A stretch of 64,000 nucleotides of DNA, taken from contig JASANH010001537.1 of NCBI GenBank assembly GCA_030248295.1, positions 620,001-684,000 of the forward strand. Reading direction: 5' to 3'. Positions 60,164 through 64,000 of this stretch are shown one piece after another. The notes under the pieces were generated by a model. That model was not told the DNA's origin. It made no database searches and was given only the letters and a program-made list of their open reading frames with translations. A program made the position numbers and the translations under genes. Source of the DNA: Mesodorylaimus sp. YZB2_4. Its lineage: Eukaryota > Nematoda > Enoplea > Dorylaimida > Dorylaimidae. The stretch's first letter is position 1. Each line of letters opens with the position of its first letter.

Positions 60164-61208
60164 ATAACACTGAAATAGGGCCTCCTGCGAGACCAGACAC
60201 CCGACCACAGTCCAGCACCACTTACTTCATCGCGCAAATAACCAAATGTCGTGTGTGTCAAGTCAGACGCAGCAGAAGAAAAATGAAAACTCGAGGCACA
60301 CGTGAGCGCCGTTTGTTGAAGATTTTGGTAAAAATGGCGATCAAGCCGCCGACCTCAACTTCGCTCGATCCTCAGATACGCTCACACCACAAAAATTTAA
60401 ACAATCTCGTTTCGATACCAAACGATAATCCTAAGGAGAAAAGAGCAATTTTAATTCACTCACCACTTACACCCGACTCGTATAGTCCGTCCCGTTTACC
60501 TTGCCTCTTCCGACCACACACGAGCAGCACGAAACGACGTCGAGCCTGCAATAAAATAAACGCGAAAACTAGCGCGTTCAACTCGACTCGACTCGTCTCG
60601 TCGCCGCCCTCCACTCTTCTCGCCCTACCCGCCCAGTTGTACATAGGCCTGATCATCCATCATCAAACACTGCTCGCCGACAAGTACTGTACACGATCAG
60701 TCAAGAATGAATAGGAACTATCCGCTCATCCGCACAAACCAATCCTATCAACGAACACCCCCAAGTTCTGCTGACGTGCACAGGCTGTCCACCGCAAATA
60801 GTAAATACTAGGACTTCCCAGACAGTCCCCCCGATAAGCAAGGCGGTTGATCTAGGCCTTCCAAAGATAACGAAGATAGGACGAGCGACAGGACACTGCC
60901 AGCGTAAACAATAATACGACTGCTGGGGTGCGGGTCCTGCACGGGTAGGGAAATAGTATATTCACCCATCACCCCGGCATGTCCATGTGGGTGCGGGAGT
61001 GAGTGCATGGTCAGCACTGCCCGCACACCACAGTCGCCCACGAGCATTCAAACAGTCGAGCACTTACGAGCAGAAACGAACACGAGAACATTGTACTTCG
61101 CACCCTCGTCTCTATGTACCCGGTCGTTATGGCGACACGCACGCCGCTCAACAAGCTCGCTCGGGCGGCACGATTCTAGACAAAAATGATCTAGCTCAAG
61201 GTGCCAAC
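60164..61208. other. Divergent promoter region between CP2 and membrane-protein genes
   Basis: About 1 kb between two divergent start codons. It should contain both promoters and the 5' untranslated exon of the cysteine-rich membrane protein. One GTACTGTAC motif lies at 60684-60692. Confidence 0.45.
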
Positions 61209-61934
61209 ATGGTAAGACCATGATCGGGACAGTCGTATCCAATATACATGATCTCATTTCAGGCTGGCCAAGAACCCTTTGTCATGCCACTGGCCGCCAT
61301 CGTGGCCATCACCTTATTCCTGTACCTTCTATTGGTGCTCATAGTGGCAACCGTTTGGAGATTGCTACACGTAAGTTATGGCATCTCAAACAAACCAGAG
61401 GGTTTCCCGCTTTACAGCCCCACTTCACTCATGCACTATCCCTGTGCACACATCCACCTCGAGCCTATAGGCATTCCCCCCGTATTCCACAAGACCTCGC
61501 ACAACAAAGCCAAGCACAGCCGTACTCGCACACGCAGCCACCCCAAAGCAAACATCATCAACTGCTGCAGATCCAGGAGCTTACCTTCCAGGTGAAAGGA
61601 GTCCTCAAATTCCACCAACCGACCGACGACCAAGCACCACGACCCCAATGCTGCGATTCGTGCTGTCAATTACTGAGCGAGGCCTTCGGTTGCAAAAGCG
61701 TCAGTTTCACTTCCTTCCTCAAATCCGTCTGCCCTAAACAACCATTGAATCTCGAACCATTGGTCACCTGCCCTTGTATCAGAGACGACGCAGTCACCGG
61801 CGGCGGCCAGGCAAGTCCACAATTCACCCCGAATCCTCCTCTAGACCATCTTTTACTTTCAGCTGGGCGGATATCTCAACTGCGTCTGCTGCGAGATAAA
61901 CGCCGGTCAAGCCCCTGCAGCCAACAGCACATAG
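61209..61934 (+). CDS. Cysteine-rich single-pass membrane protein, 191 aa, unrecognised
   Basis: Four coding pieces: 61209-61211 (the ATG alone, ending the first exon), 61263-61370, 61418-61810, 61863-61934; 576 nt, all phase 0. The N-terminus is short, then one strong transmembrane helix (about MPLAAIVAITLFLYLLLVLIVATVW). A Gln/His/Pro-rich stretch (about 38-85) follows, then a C-terminal cysteine-rich domain with paired cysteines (QCCDSCCQL, TCPCI, NCVCCEIN). The third intron has a GC donor (CAG|GCAAGT). Clustered cysteines next to a membrane could bind metal or be palmitoylated, but I do not recognise the family and claim no function. The start codon is inferred because the upstream frame has no other ATG. 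AATAAA follows at 62017. Confidence 0.65.
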
Positions 61935-62952
61935 CCATTCACATCCAATCATATTTACACACCAAATTGCCAATCAGAAAAAGTCAGCCGCTCGTGGCTT
62001 TTTGTTTTTCAATTGCAATAAATTATCCGTCAACGACTCGTCCACACCTTTGTCTTCTTCCGATGAACGCTTTCCTGACGTCCGCGGGCTCGGGAAATGA
62101 CTCGAATCCGCACCCTGTCGTCGAATACTCGGCCTGGCTAAGGGTGTCTTGTCATCTACCGACCTAAAACAGGATAAGTGTCGACATACTGTACACTGTG
62201 ACTGAAAGACTGTTTATTTCTGATGTTGTGTGGAGGGCAGTGGATATTAGGCTCAACCCGCTTGATCTTCAATTTTACTTGGCACTACAGTTGGAACTCA
62301 CAACAGGTTGTGGACACTAGCCGGGAAAGGCTACATTACTTGCAACTCGCAACAATGCCCCCCCCCCAGGCGGAACAAAGGAAGAGGCCCCTTCGATGCA
62401 AGAATGCCAGTAACTCTGGTCTGATTATCTAACGCAGATGCCTCTGAAATTTCCACTCCACTGCAGAGATATTTCAGATTTCTGCCTGCTATCTTCTTTC
62501 ATATTTCTCTGATGAATGACGTAGAGAGTATGCTTTTGCATTCATTAACTATCTGTACCAGTTTTTGTGCAGGGCACTGTAATAGGCAGAATAGCCTTGC
62601 ATCGGAGAAGATACCGCAGGGAGCGGATGGCAAGCCAGGCCTCCCAGTCGTAAGAGCCAGAGACAACAACTGCACGGGTTTCTGCCTCCTGCAGGTGCGT
62701 ATCCAGCGGCCAGTTAAGGCAACCAGATACACTACCTTCTCCACATGCCAAGAACACCCGCTACAACACCATTCCTAGTTCCAGCAGATACCAGCCAACA
62801 TTGAGCCAGCAGGGACCCGTCCCGTTCTCACCCTACAGTACGCAGAGCCAATAAACAAACTAATGCTTTGTATTTTATCGCTACGACTCTTACATCGTGG
62901 CCTAACGACAGGTTGATTACGAGTGACCACTGCTGTGCCAAGTCTTGTCCAC
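61935..62952. other. Spacer between convergent genes
   Basis: About 1 kb between the stop of the membrane protein and the ESS-2 stop. Open frames at 62499-62778 on both strands lack splice context. A further ESS-2 exon could lie here if the donor at 62956 is used. Confidence 0.45.
62017..62022 (+). terminator. Poly(A) signal AATAAA
   Basis: AATAAA 83 bases after the stop of the cysteine-rich membrane protein. Confidence 0.6.
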
Positions 62953-63820
62953 TCACCTGGAAGGCGACGGGGTATAACTAGCTTTCAACGCTTTATCCGT
63001 TCCCACTCGAATTCCTAGTTTCGATGTGGCTAGCCGTTGAGCTGCTGGCGATAACGTAGACAAACGTTCCACCGATTTCATGCTCCCAAATTTAGGTCTA
63101 AAAATATGACAAGTTAAAAAGACTAGAAATTATTTTCTCCTGCTACTTACGTTAAACGCGACGTGACTTGCTTTATCGCAGCTTGCTTCTTTTCTCGATT
63201 CCGTTTCGAGATTTCCTCCGTCAGTCCTTGAGCCAATTTGTCTCGTAACGGAATTTCTGGCATCTGAAAAATACCACGGACAAATTCGATCGAAATTCGT
63301 GTAAATTAGTGGAGCTCATAAAATAATCGAAAAGTGCACAGTTATAAAATTTCAGGCCTCAGCTTTCCAACACCCTCTCCAATGACTCGGTCTAAGGACA
63401 AGCGCCTTACCTTGAACGTAGGCCCAGGCGTTCTCTGAAGAGGCATATCACCAGCATCCAATCGAAACGGCGTCCCCTCGATTTCTCCCCACGTCATCAG
63501 CGGTGATTCATTGACACCTAAAAAGGCCAAGTTCTAAATGACTTCAACTAAGAAAATATGCAGTTTTCTCTTACCTGGAGCAGGCGAAGGTGTTGCAACG
63601 AAACTAAATTGCTGCATCGGATGTTTGAATCCCACATCGACGCCCTGCGGGTCCACTTTGCCTTTGCTGATAACCGACTGAATGATGGCCGCTTTGCTCA
63701 TAGTTTGCTTCGACATATCCTCGCTGAATGGAGTTTCTTTGAATCGAGTATTCTCGTGAACGACTTCACGTTCGGTCATCTTTTTCCTCCGGACTAATTC
63801 TTCGGGTGACCATTCAACAC
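62953..63820 (-). CDS. ess-2: ESS-2/DGCR14 splicing factor, C-terminal part
   Basis: Nuclear protein associated with the spliceosome (C complex). Exons: 63575-63820, 63411-63517, 63151-63263, 62953-63097; phase kept. The first visible exon begins after an acceptor (TTACCAG), so the 5' part lies beyond the right edge. Landmarks typical of the family are seen: a SPLMTWGEIEGTPFRLD block, the RTPGPTFK motif, a basic EEISKRNREKKQAAIKQVT helix, the SPAAQRLA segment and ASYTPSPSR. The final codons read AGG TGA, which also form a donor (AG|GTGAGT). Either the protein ends here, or another exon adds the roughly 60 residues present in the human protein. Confidence 0.9.
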
Positions 63821-64000
63821 CTGGTAAGCAAAGCTTTGATTCATGGATTTCTTGCCGCTAGATTTCTCGTAAAAATGGTTGGTTTTCAAAAGTTCCAGAT
63901 TTTAAAATGCATGTGATATGGAAGCCGTTTTCGAACTTTTAGTCGAGGTTTTTGCCTTTCGAAATCCCGCCTTTTTAAACGCTTAAATGGGATTTTGAAT
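63821..64000. other. Intron of the ESS-2 gene up to the window edge
   Basis: No coding potential; upstream ESS-2 exons are outside the window. Confidence 0.5.

Overview
The window is animal nuclear DNA, almost certainly from a nematode. Genes are broken into many short exons by introns that end in TTTCAG or TTTTAG. Several start codons sit 2 to 22 bases after an isolated splice acceptor, as expected for spliced-leader trans-splicing. The gene content also fits: a major-sperm-protein (MSP) domain protein, a cuticlin-like zona pellucida (ZP) protein with a furin site, and two very large Kunitz/lustrin-repeat secreted proteins. The species cannot be fixed from sequence alone. A CP2/LSF-type factor, which I do not recall in Caenorhabditis elegans, is a weak hint of an early-branching nematode. 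Gene models were built by hand from reading frames, splice sites and codon phase; for every model called complete the exon lengths add up to an intact reading frame.

Layout. 1-0.7 kb: 3' end of a rhodopsin-type GPCR (+). 3.2-12.0 kb (-): a 23-exon gene for a secreted protein of about 1667 residues with five Kunitz domains and about fifteen lustrin-type cysteine repeats. 13.7-14.5 kb (-): a small MSP-domain gene. 15.5-16.0 kb (+): last exons of a single-pass membrane protein. 17.9-21.4 kb (-): a second gene with the same N-terminal domain and lustrin repeats but no Kunitz domain. 21.4-27.3 kb: gene-poor and repeat-rich. 27.3-29.3 kb (+): weak exons, then a small secreted-protein gene. 32.6-38.1 kb (-): ACBD6-like, eIF4H-like and makorin genes, head to tail. 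38.1-42.7 kb: gene-poor. 42.7-50.0 kb (-): SREBP and CCR4-NOT deadenylase CAF1 (CNOT7/8), head to tail. 52.7-55.7 kb (+): ZP-domain protein. 56.2-60.2 kb (-): CP2/LSF transcription factor. 61.2-61.9 kb (+): a cysteine-rich membrane protein I do not recognise. 63.0 kb to the right edge (-): ESS-2/DGCR14 splicing factor, cut by the window edge.

Two themes stand out. The first is cuticle and extracellular-matrix biology: the paired lustrin/Kunitz genes and the ZP protein. The second is housekeeping gene expression and lipid control: CAF1, eIF4H, makorin, ESS-2, SREBP and ACBD6. The most novel material is the shared N-terminal cysteine domain of the two matrix genes, the almost perfectly modular phase-1 exon structure of the large one, two Kunitz domains that lack the same disulfide, and the unrecognised cysteine-rich membrane protein with a probable GC-AG intron. 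Scattered through the window are tRNA-derived SINE-like elements, long palindromes and a strongly over-represented GTACTGTAC motif.
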